The notes under the pieces: generated by a model | What the model was told of the DNA's origin: nothing | The model's database searches: none | The model's input: only the letters and a program-made list of their open reading frames with translations | Origin: Roseovarius autotrophicus | GTDB taxonomy: Bacteria; Pseudomonadota; Alphaproteobacteria; Rhodobacterales; Rhodobacteraceae | Direction of reading: 5' to 3' | Assembly (NCBI RefSeq): GCF_018069895.1 | Contig: NZ_JAGQDH010000001.1 | Location: 372,001 to 436,000 of the forward strand | Length of the DNA: 64,000 bases | Program-made: the position numbers and the translations under genes | Shown here: positions 10,068 through 21,300 of the stretch, in pieces | Layout: each line of letters opens with the position of its first letter | How positions within the stretch are numbered: position 1 is the first letter of the stretch

Positions 10068-12194
10068 ATGCAATCGCTTTCCCGTCGCCTTCTGCCCGGC
10101 CGCGAGCGCGCGGCGATGGCACTGTTGGCGGGGCTGGCGGTGGCCAGCATGGTGGCGGCGGTCGCCATCACCACCCAGGTTCTGGGCCGTCTTGACGCTT
10201 ACGGCACCGCCGAGCGCGACAACCTGCCCTGGACCATATCGCAACTCGAAGTTGATCAGATGAAGTTTCGCCTCGCGCTGGAACGGCTCGACCCGCTCGA
10301 CCCGCGAACCACCGAGGCCGCACGCCGCCAGTTCGACCTGCTTTACAGCCGCGCCATGACGATGCGCACAAGTCCGACCTATCGCGGCATTCTTGCCGCC
10401 CAGCCGGCGGCGGACGACATGCGCTTGCTGGTCGCGCTTCTGGGCGACATGCTGCCGCTGATCGACAGCACCGACGCCGCGATCCTGAACGGGCGGGACC
10501 GGCTGAGCGATCTGGCAACGCGCATGACCGTACCGATCCGGTCGCTGGGATTCGAGTCCATCAGCATAGACGCGCGCCGCGCCGATGCCGAGCGCGCCAA
10601 GCTGACCGAGCAGATCGTGACGCTCACCGCGCTCAGCCTGGTGATGCTGGCCGCCCTTGGCGCACTCATGGTGCAGCTTTGGCGGCTTTATCGCGGGCGG
10701 CTTGTCGCCGAGGCCGTAGCCGCCGCCGCGCGCGAACGGGAACTGGCCGGGGAACAGGCACGGGCACGGTTCCTGGGCATGATCAGCCATGAGATGCGCA
10801 CGCCCCTGAACGGACTTCTGGGCGCGCTCGAACTGCTCGAGGACAGCCCGCTAAACCCCGAACAGGCACGGTTCTTGCGGATCATGCGCGCTTCGGGCGC
10901 CGCGCTGCGCGCTCATATTGACGAGGCGCTTGCCGGGCTTCAGTCCGAGACAGGCCAGATCGCGCTGCGCCCCGCGCCCTTCGATCTCGACGCGCTGCTG
11001 ACCGAGATCATCGACGGTCAGCGCGCCGCTGCCTCGGCGCGGGGCAACCGGCTATTGCTCGAGATCGGCGAGGGCGGGCTGGGGCAGGTTCTGGGTGACC
11101 GGCAGCGGCTAGCGCAGGTGCTGCTCAACCTTCTGTCCAACGCCATCAAGTTCACCTCCGGCGGCACCGTCACCCTCTCGGCCAAGCGGCTTGCCGATGG
11201 CCGGATGGCCTTTGATGTGGTCGATACCGGCGTCGGCATTCCCGAGGACGACCTGTCCCTCGTGTTCGAGGATTTCGTCCGACTGCCGCAACCCAAGGGC
11301 ACACAGCCCGAAGGCACCGGGCTTGGGCTTGGCATTGCGCGCCAGCTTGTCACACAGATGGACGGTTGTATCGAAGCGCGAAGCACGCCGGGCGCGGGCA
11401 GCGTCTTCAGCGTCCGGGTCGCGCTTCCGCCGGTCGGGTCCGAGCGCGCCGCCCCCCCTGCCACGCGCGGCGGTGCCGCCCGTCCGCTGCGCGTGCTGGT
11501 GGTCGAGGACACGCCCGCCAGCCGTCTGATCATCTCCGCCATGCTGTTGCGCGACGGGCACGAGGCAATCCTGGCCCATGACGGGCTGGAGGGCGTCCGG
11601 CAGGCGGACAAGGTGCCCGTGGATCTTGTGCTGATGGATATCGACATGCCGCGTCTTGACGGGATCGAGGCCACGCGCCGCATCCGCGAGGGCAAGGGGC
11701 CGAACGTGTCCACGCCGATCATCGCGCTGACCGCCCATGGCAGCGAGATCACGCGCGCACGCATCCGCGCCGCCGGGGGGGACGGCATCGAAACCAAGCC
11801 GCTCTCGCGCGAGCGGTTGCGCACCCTCGTGCACCAGGCCACGACCACGCCGCCGCTGCTGGATACCGCACATCTTTCCCAGCTTGTCGAAACCCTGCCA
11901 CGCGCGCAGATGATGGCCGTTCTCGACGGGCTGGAGCACGAGGCCGGGGTAATTCTTGCGGCGCTGGCCGATGCCCACCCGGACAGGGTGCCCGACGATC
12001 TTGGCCCGCAGGTTCACCGCCTTGGCGGCACCGCCGCGACCTGCGGCGCGACCGCACTTCATGCCCATCTGTCCCTCATCGAAGCCGCTCTAGACGCGGG
12101 CCGCGAAGACGAGACACTCGCCCTGCTGTCCACCCTGCCCGCGCTCTGGCACGCTACCCGCGCCGCGCTCGCACCTTACCGCTCAACCGTCTGA
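10068..12194 (+). CDS. Hybrid sensor histidine kinase with receiver and HPt domains
   Basis: Membrane-bound kinase of 708 residues. Two transmembrane segments (about 14-36 and 184-206) bracket a mainly helical periplasmic region of about 145 residues. Then come HisKA with the phosphorylated His241 in FLGMISHEMRTPLNG, an HATPase domain (N-box NLLSNAIKFTSGG, DTGVGIPEDD, GTGLGLGIARQLV), a receiver domain (about 475-590; VLVVEDTPA, LVLMDIDMPRLDG, TKPLS) and a C-terminal HPt domain with QVHRLGGTAATCGA. This is a full four-step phosphorelay in one protein, leaving a separate output regulator to be phosphorylated; the divergent LuxR-type regulator at 8747-9358 is the obvious candidate. Confidence 0.92.
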   Translation: MQSLSRRLLPGRERAAMALLAGLAVASMVAAVAITTQVLGRLDAYGTAERDNLPWTISQLEVDQMKFRLALERLDPLDPRTTEAARRQFDLLYSRAMTMRTSPTYRGILAAQPAADDMRLLVALLGDMLPLIDSTDAAILNGRDRLSDLATRMTVPIRSLGFESISIDARRADAERAKLTEQIVTLTALSLVMLAALGALMVQLWRLYRGRLVAEAVAAAARERELAGEQARARFLGMISHEMRTPLNGLLGALELLEDSPLNPEQARFLRIMRASGAALRAHIDEALAGLQSETGQIALRPAPFDLDALLTEIIDGQRAAASARGNRLLLEIGEGGLGQVLGDRQRLAQVLLNLLSNAIKFTSGGTVTLSAKRLADGRMAFDVVDTGVGIPEDDLSLVFEDFVRLPQPKGTQPEGTGLGLGIARQLVTQMDGCIEARSTPGAGSVFSVRVALPPVGSERAAPPATRGGAARPLRVLVVEDTPASRLIISAMLLRDGHEAILAHDGLEGVRQADKVPVDLVLMDIDMPRLDGIEATRRIREGKGPNVSTPIIALTAHGSEITRARIRAAGGDGIETKPLSRERLRTLVHQATTTPPLLDTAHLSQLVETLPRAQMMAVLDGLEHEAGVILAALADAHPDRVPDDLGPQVHRLGGTAATCGATALHAHLSLIEAALDAGREDETLALLSTLPALWHATRAALAPYRSTV

Positions 12195-12281
12195 GCACAA
12201 ACTCACAGGGATTTGCCTTTTGATCCGCTTGGGATAGGTATACGCCGATACGGCACGCGGCCAGTGAAGGACCGACCGGAC

Positions 12282-13394
12282 ATGTCCATTTTCAAGCAAT
12301 TGCTGTTCCTTCTGCTTCTCGCGGGACTGGGCTACGGCGGCTATGAATACTGGCGCGCCAATATTGCCGGTGACGATGCCCCCACCGCCGAGCAACAGGG
12401 CCCGCGCCCCGTCAGCGTCGAGCTTGCCCGCGCCGAGGCGCGCGTCATGCAGCGCACTATCGAGGCCGTCGGCACCACCCGCGCGCTGCGCTCGATCGAT
12501 ATCGTGCCCGAGGCTGACGGCCGCCTTGTCGAGCTCAACATCACCCCCGGCGCCCGCGTGACCGAGGGCCAGATCCTTGCCCGCCTCGACGACACCATCG
12601 AGCGCGCCGATCTTGCACAGGCCGAGGCAGTGCTGACCGAACGCAGCCAGTCGCTCGAACGTATCCGCACCCTGCGTCAGACCAATGCCGTCTCGCAGGC
12701 CGCGCTGGAAGAGACCGTGGCACGTCTGGCCGAGGCCGAGGCCGCCGCCGATCGCGCCCGTCGCCGCCTTGCAGACCGCGTGATCACCGCACCCTTCGGG
12801 GGCGTTGTGGGGCTGACAAGCTATGACGTGGGCGCGCGCGTCTCCGAGGGCCAGGTGCTCGCGCGGCTCGACGATCTGGGCGAGGTTGAGGTAGAGTTTT
12901 CGCTGCCCGAGACCATCTTTGCGCAGGTTGTGCAGGGCCAGACCCTCGTCGCCCGCGCCGCCGCCTTCCCCGACCGCAGCTTTACCGGCACAATCGCCGC
13001 CGTCGATAGCCGCATCGACTCGATCAGCCGCGCCTTTCGCACCCGCGCCGTGATCCCCAACCCCGACAGCACACTCCCGGCGGGCATGTTCCTGTCGCTT
13101 ACGCTTGTGCTTGCGGAATCCGAGCATATCACCGTGCCCGAAGAGGCCATCGTCTTTCAGGCCGCGCAAACCTATGTCTTCGTGGCCGAAGATGACGTGG
13201 CGCGGCGGCGCACCGTTACCACTGGCCAGCGTCGCGACGGGGTGATCGCCATAACCTCGGGCCTTTCTGCGGGCGAGGAAGTCGTCGTGCGCGGCCTCGC
13301 GCGGGTGCGCGACGGCGCGCCGCTCAACATTGTCGCCCGAGACCGCGACGCCACCGCCGAAAGCAGCGCCGCCGCCCCGGAACAGCCGACATGA
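12282..13394 (+). CDS. RND efflux periplasmic adaptor (membrane fusion protein)
   Basis: Periplasmic adaptor linking an RND pump to an outer-membrane channel. The 370-residue protein starts at ATG 12282 (MSIFKQ) with a single N-terminal membrane anchor (about 5-22), then the split lipoyl domain (IVPEADGRLVELNITPGARV and ITAPFGGVVGLTSYDVGARV), an alpha hairpin (about 100-150) and the beta-barrel/membrane-proximal domains ending TTGQRRDGVIAITSGLSAGE. Its stop overlaps the pump gene start by 4 bases (ATGA), showing translational coupling. No outer-membrane factor gene is adjacent, so a shared TolC is likely. Confidence 0.92.
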   Translation: MSIFKQLLFLLLLAGLGYGGYEYWRANIAGDDAPTAEQQGPRPVSVELARAEARVMQRTIEAVGTTRALRSIDIVPEADGRLVELNITPGARVTEGQILARLDDTIERADLAQAEAVLTERSQSLERIRTLRQTNAVSQAALEETVARLAEAEAAADRARRRLADRVITAPFGGVVGLTSYDVGARVSEGQVLARLDDLGEVEVEFSLPETIFAQVVQGQTLVARAAAFPDRSFTGTIAAVDSRIDSISRAFRTRAVIPNPDSTLPAGMFLSLTLVLAESEHITVPEEAIVFQAAQTYVFVAEDDVARRRTVTTGQRRDGVIAITSGLSAGEEVVVRGLARVRDGAPLNIVARDRDATAESSAAAPEQPT

Positions 13395-16300
13395 CCCTTT
13401 CCGACCTCTCCGTGCGCCGCCCCGTGCTCGCCGCGGTGGCGAGCTTGCTGATCATAATCTTCGGCATTGCCGCGCTGCGCGACCTGCCGATCCGGGAACT
13501 GCCGGACGTGGACAATTCGGTTGTCACCGTCACCACCACCTATCGCGGCGCCGCACCCGAGGTGATCGACACCGACATCACCGAGACGGTAGAGGGTGCC
13601 GTCGCCTCGATCTCGGGTATCCGCACCATCACCTCGGAAAGCCGCCAGGGCCGTTCGCGCGTGACCATCGAATTCGAGTCCGGGGTCGATATCGACGTGG
13701 CCGCCAATGACGTGCGCGACGCGGTGGGACGGGTGCGTGGGGATCTGCCCGACGAGGCGGACGAGCCGCAGGTCGTCAAGAGCGACGCCGACGCCGATCC
13801 GGTCATGCGCCTTGCCATCACCTCGGACCGCATGACCACCCCCGAGATCACCGATTATATCGACCGCTTCATCGCTGACCGCGTCGCCACGCTCGACGGG
13901 GTGGCCAATGTCGATATCGCAGGCGACAGGCCGTTTGCCGTGCGTATCTGGCTCGACCGGCGCGCGCTCGCCGCGCGCAACCTGACCGTGGCCGATGTCG
14001 AATCTGCGCTGCGCCGCGCCAATGTGGAACTGCCCGCAGGCGAGGTCGAATCCTTCAACCGGCAACTCACCGTGCGCCTCAACAGCCGCCTGCTGAGCGT
14101 CGAGGATTTCCGCGACGTGGTGCTTGACCGGGTGGCCGGCTATCCGGTGCGCCTGGGCGATGTGGCACGGGTCGAGCCGGGGGTGGCCGACGATTCCACC
14201 ATCGTGCGCACCAACGGCACCGAGGCCGTGGGGCTGTGGGTGCTACGTCAGAGCCAGTCGAACACGCTCGCCATCTCCAAGGCCGTGCGCGCAGAGATCG
14301 CGGCGCTCACCCCCACCTTGCCCGAGGGCATGAGGATCATCATAGGCTCCGACGACGCGCTTTTCGTCGGCGCCTCGATCCGAGAGGTCGTCACCGCGCT
14401 GTTCATCTCGCTGGCACTCGTTATCGGGGTGATTCTCGTCTTCCTGCGCAGCCTCCGCGCCACGCTCATTCCCGCGATCACCATTCCCGTGGCGCTGATC
14501 GGCACATTCCTTCTGATCGGTCTGTGGGGGTTCTCGCTCAATACGCTGACGCTTCTCGCGCTGCTTCTGGCCATCGGCCTCGTGGTCGATGACGCCATCG
14601 TGGTGCTGGAAAACATCCAGCGCCGGATCGAGGAGGGCGAATCGGTCATCGTGGCAAGTCTCAAGGGTGCGCGGCAGGTGACCTTCGCGGTCATCGCCAC
14701 CTCGCTCACGCTGATCGCGGTTTTCGTGCCGCTGTCGTTCATGCCCGGACAGGTCGGGCGGCTCTTCGTCGAATTTGGCTGGGTCATGGCGGGCACGGTG
14801 GCGATTTCCACCTTCGTCGCCCTCACCGCCTGCCCGGCGCTTGCCTCCAAGGTGCTGAGCGCGCGCGCCGTGCGCGACGCCGCCGATACCGCGCCGCGCC
14901 GCGCGCCGTTCTACCAGCGCGCCTATCGCGCGGCTCTCACCCGCGCCATCGCCATGCCGCTCGTGGTGCTGCCCGTGGCGCTTGCCATCACTGCGGGCGC
15001 GGCGCTCTTCTATGACAACCTGCCGCGCGAACTTGCCCCGCGCGAGGATCGCGGCGTGGGCTTCGTGCCGCTCACGGCCCCCCAGGGCTCGACCCTCGCC
15101 CATTCCGACATGGCCGCCAAACAGGTCGAAGACATCCTCCAACCCTATCTCGACAGCGGCGAGGTCGAGACGGTGTTCTCCTTCACCGGCTGGGGCGGGC
15201 GGCCGTGGCGCTCGTTCGTGGTGTTCCGCCTTGCTCCCTGGGAAGAGCGTGACCGCCCGGTTTCGGCCATCGTCAGCGAACTGGCCCCGCAAATGAACAA
15301 TGTCACCATCGCGCGCGGCTTTCCGGTGACGCCGGCCGGGCTTGGCCTTCGCGGCAACTCGACGCCCGTGCGCGTGGTGATCGGCGGTCCCGATTTCGAG
15401 AGCGTCAAGGAATGGGCCGGCGAATTCCTGCGCCGCGCCGAAGAGGTCGAGGGACTCGTGAACCCCGAGATCAACTTCGAGCAGAACCTGCCGCAGCTCG
15501 ACATCAGCATCGACCGCGCGCGCGCCGACGATCTGGGTATCTCCGCCGATGTGATCGCGGCCACGCTACAAACCATGCTCGCCTCGCGCGAGGTAACCAC
15601 CTTCGTCAGCCGGGGCCGGGAATATCCCGTGCTCGTTCAGGCGGATATTGCAGACCGCCGCACCCCCACCGATATCGAAAACATCTTCGTGCGCGCGGGC
15701 GATGGGGTCACCCTCGTGCCGCTTGGCGCGCTCGTGACCCTGACCGAAAACGCCGCCGCCCCCTCGCTCCAGCGGTTCGACCGCCTGCCCTCGATCCAGC
15801 TTTCCGGCGCGCTCGCCCCGAACGCGGAGCTGGGCACCGTGCTCGATCGGCTGGAGGAGATCGCCGCCGAGATACTGCCCCCCGAGGCCAAGCTTGGCTA
15901 TGATGGCCAGTCGCGCACCTACAAGGATACCTCGGGCGGGGTCGGCGTGGTGTTCGTGCTGGCACTGATCATCGTCTATCTTGTGCTCGCCGCGCAATTC
16001 GAAAGCTTCCTGCACCCGGTGGTGATCATGCTGACCGTGCCCATCGGCATCGCAGGCGCGATCTACGCGATGGCGGCGGGGGGGCTGTCGCTCAATGTCT
16101 ACAGCCAGATCGGGATCATATTGCTCATCGGCCTCATCGCCAAGAACGGCATCCTGATCGTGGAATTCGCCAACCAGTTGCGCGACGAAGGCCGTGCCGT
16201 GCGCGACGCGGTAATCGAGGCCTCGGTGCTGCGCCTGCGCCCCATCATGATGACGGCCATCTCCACCATTCTCGGGGCGCTGCCCCTGGTGCTGGCCACC

Positions 16301-16492
16301 GGCGCAGGCGCCGAGAGCCGCATCGCCGTCGGCACGGTGATCATCGCCGGTCTGGGGCTCGCCTCGCTGTTGATGCTGTTCGTGACGCCGATTCTCTACG
16401 ACCTGCTCGCGCGCTTCACCCGCCCGCGCGGGGCGATCGAGAAGGCGCTCGAGGACGAGCTTTCCGCCGCCGCCCCGCAGCCGGCCGAGTGA
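13391..16492 (+). CDS. RND efflux pump permease (AcrB/MexF-type, HAE1-like)
   Basis: Proton-driven inner-membrane pump of 1033 residues, normal for the family. It shows the expected 12-helix plan: TM1 at the N-terminus (PVLAAVASLLIIIFGIAALR), a large periplasmic loop, TM2-6 including the proton-relay motif LVVDDAIVVLENIQRR in TM4, a second loop, and a C-terminal half with GLIAKNGILIVEFANQLRD and ASVLRLRPIMMTAI. Substrate unknown. Coupled to the adaptor gene just upstream by a 4-base overlap. Confidence 0.94.
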   Translation: MTLSDLSVRRPVLAAVASLLIIIFGIAALRDLPIRELPDVDNSVVTVTTTYRGAAPEVIDTDITETVEGAVASISGIRTITSESRQGRSRVTIEFESGVDIDVAANDVRDAVGRVRGDLPDEADEPQVVKSDADADPVMRLAITSDRMTTPEITDYIDRFIADRVATLDGVANVDIAGDRPFAVRIWLDRRALAARNLTVADVESALRRANVELPAGEVESFNRQLTVRLNSRLLSVEDFRDVVLDRVAGYPVRLGDVARVEPGVADDSTIVRTNGTEAVGLWVLRQSQSNTLAISKAVRAEIAALTPTLPEGMRIIIGSDDALFVGASIREVVTALFISLALVIGVILVFLRSLRATLIPAITIPVALIGTFLLIGLWGFSLNTLTLLALLLAIGLVVDDAIVVLENIQRRIEEGESVIVASLKGARQVTFAVIATSLTLIAVFVPLSFMPGQVGRLFVEFGWVMAGTVAISTFVALTACPALASKVLSARAVRDAADTAPRRAPFYQRAYRAALTRAIAMPLVVLPVALAITAGAALFYDNLPRELAPREDRGVGFVPLTAPQGSTLAHSDMAAKQVEDILQPYLDSGEVETVFSFTGWGGRPWRSFVVFRLAPWEERDRPVSAIVSELAPQMNNVTIARGFPVTPAGLGLRGNSTPVRVVIGGPDFESVKEWAGEFLRRAEEVEGLVNPEINFEQNLPQLDISIDRARADDLGISADVIAATLQTMLASREVTTFVSRGREYPVLVQADIADRRTPTDIENIFVRAGDGVTLVPLGALVTLTENAAAPSLQRFDRLPSIQLSGALAPNAELGTVLDRLEEIAAEILPPEAKLGYDGQSRTYKDTSGGVGVVFVLALIIVYLVLAAQFESFLHPVVIMLTVPIGIAGAIYAMAAGGLSLNVYSQIGIILLIGLIAKNGILIVEFANQLRDEGRAVRDAVIEASVLRLRPIMMTAISTILGALPLVLATGAGAESRIAVGTVIIAGLGLASLLMLFVTPILYDLLARFTRPRGAIEKALEDELSAAAPQPAE

Positions 16493-16504
16493 TTTTCCGC
16501 GCAT

Positions 16505-16538
16505 CGGGCGTAGGCCGCTCTGGCCTTTCATACGCCCG
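16505..16538 (+). other. Stem-loop between RND pump and tamA
   Basis: CGGGCGTA (16505-16512) pairs with TACGCCCG (16531-16538), with an inner GGCC/GGCC pairing (16513-16516 with 16522-16525) and a bulge. No T-run follows, so it is not a classical terminator; it could limit readthrough or stabilise the efflux mRNA. Confidence 0.4.
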
Positions 16539-16576
16539 AATGCGATAGACTGAACGGGTCTGCCGAGGGGTGTGTC

Positions 16577-18382
16577 ATGCGGGGGATTCTTGCCCGATCC
16601 TGTCTTTGCGCGGCAGTGGCGCTTGGCTTTGCCACGCCGCCCGCGTTGGCTGCGCAGATCACGCTCCGGACCCCCGAAGGGGCCAGCGGTTTTGCCAAGG
16701 CGATGCGCGAGGGTTCTCTTGCCGTCGCGACTGTCGCCCAGCAGGACAGCACTGCGCAGGATCTTCTGGCCGCGGCACAGGCGGATTACGCGCGGCTACT
16801 GGGTGTGCTCTATGCGTCCGGCTTCTATGGCGGGGTGATCTCGATCCTGGTGGACGGGCGCGAGGCCGCGACGATTCCGCCACTGGATGCACCCGCCGAG
16901 ATCACGCGCATCGAGATCACCGTCGAACCTGGTCCGCGCTTCACCTTCGGGCGCGCCGAGGTGGCACCGCTCGCCCCTGGCACCGCCCTGCCGGCCGACT
17001 TTCGCACCGGCGAGACCGCCCGAGGCAACCTGATCGGCGCGGCGGCGCGCGCGGGCGTCACCGGCTGGCGCGACGCAGGCCACGCCAAGGCCGCCGTGGC
17101 CGGTCAGGACATCGTGGCCGATCACGCCCGCGCCACGCTCGATGCAGTCATTGCCCTTGCCCCCGGCCCGCGCCTGCGCTTCGGCGATCTGCACATCCGA
17201 CGCGGGCGCACCCCCAGCCGCGTGCGCGAAGAGCGCATCCGCGCCATCGCGGGCCTGCCCACGGGCAAGACATTCTCGCCCGCGCTGCTTGACAAATCCG
17301 CCAACCGCCTGCGCCGCACCGGGGCCTTCCGCTCGGTCCGCCTGACCGAGGCCGAGACACCCAATCCCGACGGCACACTCGATATCGCGGCCCGCGTGAG
17401 CGACGCACAACCCCGCCGCATCGGCGCAGGCGCAGAGCTTTCCTCCTCCGAAGGCGTCACCCTTTCCGGCTTCTGGCTGCACCGCAACCTGCTGGGCGGC
17501 GCGGAACGGCTGCGCATCGACGCGCTCATCGGCGGCATCGGCGGCGATTCGGGCGGCGAGGATTTTCGCCTCGGCGCGCGCCTCGACCGCCCCGCCACCT
17601 TCACCCCCGATACCGGTTCCTTCGTCTTTGCCAATCTCGAGGACAACAACGAACCCGATTACAGCGAGAGCAAGGCCGAGATCGGCGGCGGCCTCACCCA
17701 TATCTTCTCCGACACGCTCTCGGGCGAGGCGGCTCTGGCCTTTCGCTATTCCGAGATCACCGACGATCTGGGCACGCGCACGCTGTCGCATATCCTTCTG
17801 CCCGCGCGCCTGACATGGGATCAGCGCGACGACCCGCTCAACCCGACGCGCGGACGCTACCTTGACCTCTCCGCCACCCCCTTCGTCAGCCCCGACAAGG
17901 GCAGCGCCGGCAGCCGCTTTTTCGTCGATCTGCGCGATTACCTCACCTTCGGAGAGACCCGCCGCGTGACGCTCGCGGGCCGCGCGCAACTGGGCAGCGT
18001 GGCGGGCGGCGACTTCATCGACCTGCCCGCCGACACGCTGTTCTGGTCGGGCGGCGCGGGCACCGTGCGCGGGCAGGGCTATCAGAATCTCGGCGTTGAT
18101 CTCGGCCCCGGCATCACCGTGGGCGGGCGCTCGTTCCTTGGCTTTTCCGGCGAGGTGCGCACCATGGTGACCGACATCATTCAGGCCGTGGTCTTCGCCG
18201 ATGCCGGTTTCATCGGCGAAGAGGCGGCGGGCAACGGGCGCGGCGAATGGCATGGCGGCGCGGGGCTTGGCGGGCGCTATTTCACCGCCGTGGGGCCGAT
18301 CCGCGTCGATCTGGCGACACCCCTCGACGGCGACGCAGGCTCTCAGTTCGAAATATACATCGGCATCGGGCAGGCGTTCTGA
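16577..18382 (+). CDS. tamA: Translocation and assembly module outer-membrane protein TamA
   Basis: Omp85-family outer-membrane beta-barrel that works with TamB in autotransporter assembly and phospholipid transport. The 601-residue product has a signal peptide (cleavage near PALAAQ), POTRA domains up to about residue 280 (for example EITRIEITVEPGPRFTFGRA and RKxF-type linker segments) and a 16-strand barrel to the C-terminal Phe. The loop-6 signature is present as GAGTVRGQGYQNLG. The ATG at 16577 fits a typical lipid-facing signal sequence. tamB follows after a single base, as in most proteobacteria. Confidence 0.92.
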   Translation: MRGILARSCLCAAVALGFATPPALAAQITLRTPEGASGFAKAMREGSLAVATVAQQDSTAQDLLAAAQADYARLLGVLYASGFYGGVISILVDGREAATIPPLDAPAEITRIEITVEPGPRFTFGRAEVAPLAPGTALPADFRTGETARGNLIGAAARAGVTGWRDAGHAKAAVAGQDIVADHARATLDAVIALAPGPRLRFGDLHIRRGRTPSRVREERIRAIAGLPTGKTFSPALLDKSANRLRRTGAFRSVRLTEAETPNPDGTLDIAARVSDAQPRRIGAGAELSSSEGVTLSGFWLHRNLLGGAERLRIDALIGGIGGDSGGEDFRLGARLDRPATFTPDTGSFVFANLEDNNEPDYSESKAEIGGGLTHIFSDTLSGEAALAFRYSEITDDLGTRTLSHILLPARLTWDQRDDPLNPTRGRYLDLSATPFVSPDKGSAGSRFFVDLRDYLTFGETRRVTLAGRAQLGSVAGGDFIDLPADTLFWSGGAGTVRGQGYQNLGVDLGPGITVGGRSFLGFSGEVRTMVTDIIQAVVFADAGFIGEEAAGNGRGEWHGGAGLGGRYFTAVGPIRVDLATPLDGDAGSQFEIYIGIGQAF

Positions 18383-18383
18383 G

Positions 18384-21300
18384 ATGCGCGCGCTCCTTCT
18401 TCTCTCACTCGTCCTGACCCTTTTCGCAGCGCCACTCCCGGCGCAGCAGGTCGATGAGGACAGCGGCGGCTTCCTCGAGCAACTTCTGGAGGACAACCTC
18501 TCTGCCGTCGGCCGCGACGTGCGCATCCGGGGCTTTGTCGGCGCGCTGTCGTCGCAGGCCACCATGGCACAGATGACCATTGCCGACGCCGAAGGCGTCT
18601 GGCTGCGCCTTTCCGGCGTCACCCTCGACTGGTCGCGCGCGGCACTCCTGCGCGGGCGGGTGGAGGTGAACCGCCTAACGGCGCAGGAAATCGAGATCGT
18701 CCGCCCCCCGCAACCCGGCCCAGAGATCACCCCCGAGATCGCCGAGGCGCGACCCTTCTCGCTGCCCGAACTCCCCGTCTCCATCAATATCGGCGAGTTG
18801 ACCGCCGAGACGGTGATTCTCGGCGCGCCCCTTCTGGGCGAGGAAATCCGCCTCTCGATCACAGGCGCGATCACGCTCGGCTCGGGCGAAGGCAGCGCCA
18901 CGCTGGAGGCCCGCCGCCTTGACGGGCGCGGCGCGATCACGCTCGACGCAGGCTTTGCCAACGCGACCCGGGTGCTCGCGCTCGATCTGGCGGTGGACGA
19001 GGCTCCGGGCGGCATCGCCGCCACGCTCCTCAACCTTCCCGGCGCGCCTGCGCTCGCCCTCTCGGTCACCGGCACCGCGCCGCTCGACGATTACGCCGCC
19101 GATATCCGGCTGGCCACCGACGGCACTGACCGCCTGACCGGACGCGTCGCCGTGACCGCCCCCGCAGACGCGAATTCGCGCTTTTCCGCCACGCTCGACG
19201 GCGACCTGACCCCGCTCCTGCCCGAGGAGTTCCGCCCCTTCTTCGGGCCACAGAGCGCGCTGGCCATCACCGGCAGCCGCACCGCCACCGGCCGCACCGA
19301 GATCGACCGCCTGTCACTCTCGGCGGCGCAATTCAGCCTTGAAGGCAACCTTGCCCTCGACGCGGCGAACTGGCCCGAACGGTTCAACCTCACCGGTGAG
19401 ATCGGCAATGGCGAAGCACCTGTGCGCCTGCCTGTGGCCGATCCACCCACAGAGATCACCGGCGCGACCCTCACCGCCCGCTATGACGCCGCGCGCGGCG
19501 ACCGCTGGCGCCTTGAGGCCACGCTCTCGGGCCTCACGCAACCCGATCTGCGGCTTGAGACCGCAACCGTTCGCGCGCGCGGCGCGCTCTTGCGTATCCC
19601 GCCGCGCGGTGTCACCGCGCTGACGGAATTTTCCCTTCTCGGCCTGGCCCCAACCGATCCGGCCCTTGCTCAGGCGACCGGCCCTGCCCTGACCGGCCAT
19701 GCCACGATCGACTGGCGCGAAGGCGGACCGCTCGTGCTGCGCGCCTTTCGCGCCAACGCAGGCGACGCCACGCTTTCCGGCTCGGCCGAGATCGCGGCGC
19801 TCACCGACGGCTTTCCGGTTACGGGCCGTGTGGCCCTCAGCGCCGAGGACCTCGCGCGCTTTGCCCCGCTCGCGGGCCAGCCGCTCGAAGGCCGCGCCAG
19901 CGCGGCAATTGCCGGCTCCGGCTCGCTTCTGGGCGGCGCTTTCGACCTCACGATCACCGGTGAGACGGACCGCCTTGCGCTTGGCATCCCGCAGATTGAC
20001 CCGCTCATCGCGCCCCCCGGCACGCTCGCCCTCACCGCGCGCCGCGACACCACCGGCACCACGCTCGACCGTCTCCTGATCCGGAACGCCGAATTTACCG
20101 GCACGGCAGAGGGCCGCCTCTCGGGTCAGAGCGGCGCGCTCACCATCACCGCTGCGCTCGCCGATCTCGGCCTCGCCGACCGCCGCCTTGACGGGCCTGC
20201 GCGCGTGGCGGGCGATGTGGGCTGGCAGGCGGGCGGCGATGTAACCCTCACCGGCCTCAAAATCACGGCCATGGGGGCGGTGCTCGATCTCACCGGCACA
20301 CTCTCGCCTGAGATGCCCGGCCTGCCTGTCGCAGGCCGCCTTACCGCCGAAATATCCGATCTCGCGCGCTTCGCCGCCCTGACCGGCCAGCCCCTCGCGG
20401 GCCGGATCGACGCCACGCTCACCGGGCAAGGCGTGATCGAGAACCAGACCGGCACGATCACCCTCGACGCCCAAAGCACCGGCCTCGCCCTCGGGATCGC
20501 CCAGCTTGACCCGCTCATCGCCAGCACCGGCACGCTTCATGTCAACGCCACCCATGACGGCGCCACCACCACGTTGCGCGCGCTGCGGCTTGCCTATGAC
20601 AAGCTCCGCCTCACCGCCTCTGGCACGGGCGAGATCGCGGCGCAGACCGGCGAGGTCACGTTCGATGCTGGCCTCACTGATCTTTCCCCGCTCGATGCGC
20701 ACCTGTCGGGCGCGGGCACGGCCAAGGGCACCGTCGCGCGCGACGCCGGGGGCACGATCACCCTCACGGCGCTTGAAGCCGAGGCCATGGGTGCGACCCT
20801 TGCCGCCACCGGCACCGTCAACCCGGAAACGCCCGCCGCCACCGGCACGCTTAGCGCGCGCATCGCTGACCTTGCCCGCTTCAACGCGCTCTCGGGTCAG
20901 CGCCTTGCGGGCAGCCTCGATCTGACGGCCGAAGGCTCCGGCGAAGGCGAGAGCCTGCGCGTGAAAACCACCCTCGCCGGGCGCGACCTCGCCACCGGCA
21001 TTGCCGATCTCGACCGCCTCATCGCCGGGCGGCTTGAGCTGAGCGCCGATGCGGGCCGCACGCCCGAGCGCATCGAGATCACCGAAATCCGCCTTGCCAC
21101 ACCGCAACTGACGCTTGATGCGCGCGGCGACGGCGCGGGCGGGCCGGTGACGCTCGATGCGCGCCTCGCCAATCTCGGCCTTTTCCTGCCAGAGTTTCCC
21201 GGCCCTCTCGCCACACGCGGCACGGTCACGCTTGTCGGACCAGAGGCGCGGCGCATAGCCCTCGCGCTCGACGCCACCGGGCCGGGCGGGACCACCGCGC

